Below, piece by piece: positions 12,522-13,267 of a DNA stretch of 13,267 nucleotides (the stretch's first letter is position 1; each line of letters opens with the position of its first letter). Below the pieces are notes generated by a model that saw only the letters and a list, made by a program, of their open reading frames with translations, did not search any database and was not told where the DNA came from. Position numbers and translations under genes: made by a program. The DNA lies in NCBI GenBank assembly GCA_964600785.1, contig CAZRKH010000125.1, positions 1 to 13,267 on the forward strand, given 5' to 3'. The stretch comes from M30B53 sp964600785. Its GTDB lineage: Bacteria > Planctomycetota > Planctomycetia > Pirellulales > UBA1268.

Positions 12522-13267
12522 CGACAACCGCCCGGCAACAGGCGACGAAAGCGACCGGCGGGACGCTGCCGGTGATCGAGATCTACGACACGCTCACCCG
12601 CGACAAGCGGCCGCTCGAGACGGTCCGGCCCGGCGAGGTGGGGATGTATCTCTGCGGTCCCACCGTCTACAAGCCGAGCCACATCGGCCACATGGTCGGG
12701 CCGGTGATCTTCGACACCGTCAAGCGGTATCTCGAGTATTCCGGCTGGCGGGTCACCTGGGTGGTCAACATCACCGACGTCGACGACAAACTGATCGCCG
12801 AAAGCGGCTCCCGCGGGATCGGGATGGCCGAACTCGCCGAGGAGATGACCACCGACTATCTGGAGAATCTGGCGGCACTCGGCGTAACGGGAATCGACCG
12901 GATGCCGAAGGCGACCGAACACATCGGCACGATCATCGAATTCATCGAGGGGCTCATCGCCAAGGGCTTCGCCTACGAAAGCGACGGCGACGTCTACTTC
13001 GACGTGCGGCAGGACGCCGACTACGGCAAACTCACCAACCGCACCGTCGAGCAGATGCAGGGCGAGGGTGGCTCCACGGCGGACCGCAAGCGTTCGGCGG
13101 CCGACTTCGCCCTCTGGAAGCGGGCCAAGCCGGGCGAGCCGGCCTGGCAGAGCCCCTGGGGAGAGGGCCGGCCCGGCTGGCACATCGAGTGCTCGGCGAT
13201 GAGCAAGGGCCCCCGCGGCGAGCACCTCGCCCGCCACCCGGGGGGCCCGGGGCGCGGCGTTCTGCCC
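12518..13267 (+). CDS. cysS: Cysteinyl-tRNA synthetase, N-terminal part (cut by window end)
   Basis: The first 250 residues of a class I aminoacyl-tRNA synthetase that charges tRNA-Cys; the full protein is usually about 460-500 residues. Visible features are the zinc ligand Cys46 in CGPTVY, the HIGH ATP-binding motif at 55-58, the VNITDVDDKL strand, GDVYFDV, ADFALWKRAKPGEPAWQSPWG and GWHIECSAMS with zinc ligand Cys225. There are about 18 extra residues at the N-terminus compared with E. coli. The ATG at 12518 overlaps the ispF stop by four bases, with GGAG at 12506-12509 upstream; ispF-cysS adjacency is common in bacteria. After residue 229 the sequence departs from the family: the expected zinc-site segment of type LGxxxDIHGGGxDLxFPHHEN is not recognisable apart from one His. 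This probably reflects poor sequence at a contig edge. Confidence 0.92.
   Translation, partial: MTTTARQQATKATGGTLPVIEIYDTLTRDKRPLETVRPGEVGMYLCGPTVYKPSHIGHMVGPVIFDTVKRYLEYSGWRVTWVVNITDVDDKLIAESGSRGIGMAELAEEMTTDYLENLAALGVTGIDRMPKATEHIGTIIEFIEGLIAKGFAYESDGDVYFDVRQDADYGKLTNRTVEQMQGEGGSTADRKRSAADFALWKRAKPGEPAWQSPWGEGRPGWHIECSAMSKGPRGEHLARHPGGPGRGVLP

Overview
The window reads as GC-rich chromosomal DNA from a planctomycete, most likely of the Pirellulales type. The evidence is gene content: a DUF1570-type zincin, a DUF1080–ThuA fusion carrying a signal peptide, many secreted or membrane-anchored proteins of poorly known function, and several TIM-barrel 'sugar phosphate isomerases'. This placement is inferred from remembered family distribution; no database search was run. 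I see no tRNA, rRNA, CRISPR array, insertion sequence or phage gene. No gene-free stretch exceeds 300 bases; the longest gap is 2238-2487.

Layout. (1) Positions 1-139 hold a cluster of near-perfect palindromes downstream of a minus-strand HEAT-repeat lipoprotein-like gene (140-850). (2) Divergent from that gene, on the plus strand, lie a secreted DUF1570 metalloprotease-like protein (1035-2237) and a membrane-anchored coiled-coil protein whose C-terminus looks like a degenerate BRCT domain (2488-3948). (3) A closely spaced plus-strand run follows: a secreted DUF1080+ThuA protein (4106-5659), an ISC-type [2Fe-2S] ferredoxin (5707-6075) and a SpoIIAA-like STAS/SEC14 protein (6108-6470). It ends in a strong hairpin that lies inside the 3' end of the convergent minus-strand gene.

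(4) From 11965 back to 6457 everything is on the minus strand. An ABC-2 exporter (ATPase and two permeases, COG4586/COG4587/COG3694 type) comes first. A tight three-gene unit follows: TIM-barrel protein, EboC-like UbiA prenyltransferase, TIM-barrel protein. This unit resembles a reduced form of the ebo 'metabolite traffic' cluster known from cyanobacteria and actinobacteria. (5) Divergent from the ABC ATPase, only 37 bp away, are ispF (2-C-methyl-D-erythritol 2,4-cyclodiphosphate synthase) and cysS (cysteinyl-tRNA synthetase, cut by the window end). Their start codons overlap the preceding stop as ATGA.

How the parts may work together. IspF feeds the MEP isoprenoid pathway, and the UbiA-family enzyme would use a polyprenyl or similar lipid substrate. 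The two TIM-barrel proteins could make or modify a sugar-like head group, and the ABC-2 exporter could move a product across the membrane. This is a hypothesis from adjacency only. The best candidates for something undescribed are the Ebo-like unit beside an exporter and the membrane-anchored coiled-coil/BRCT-like protein.
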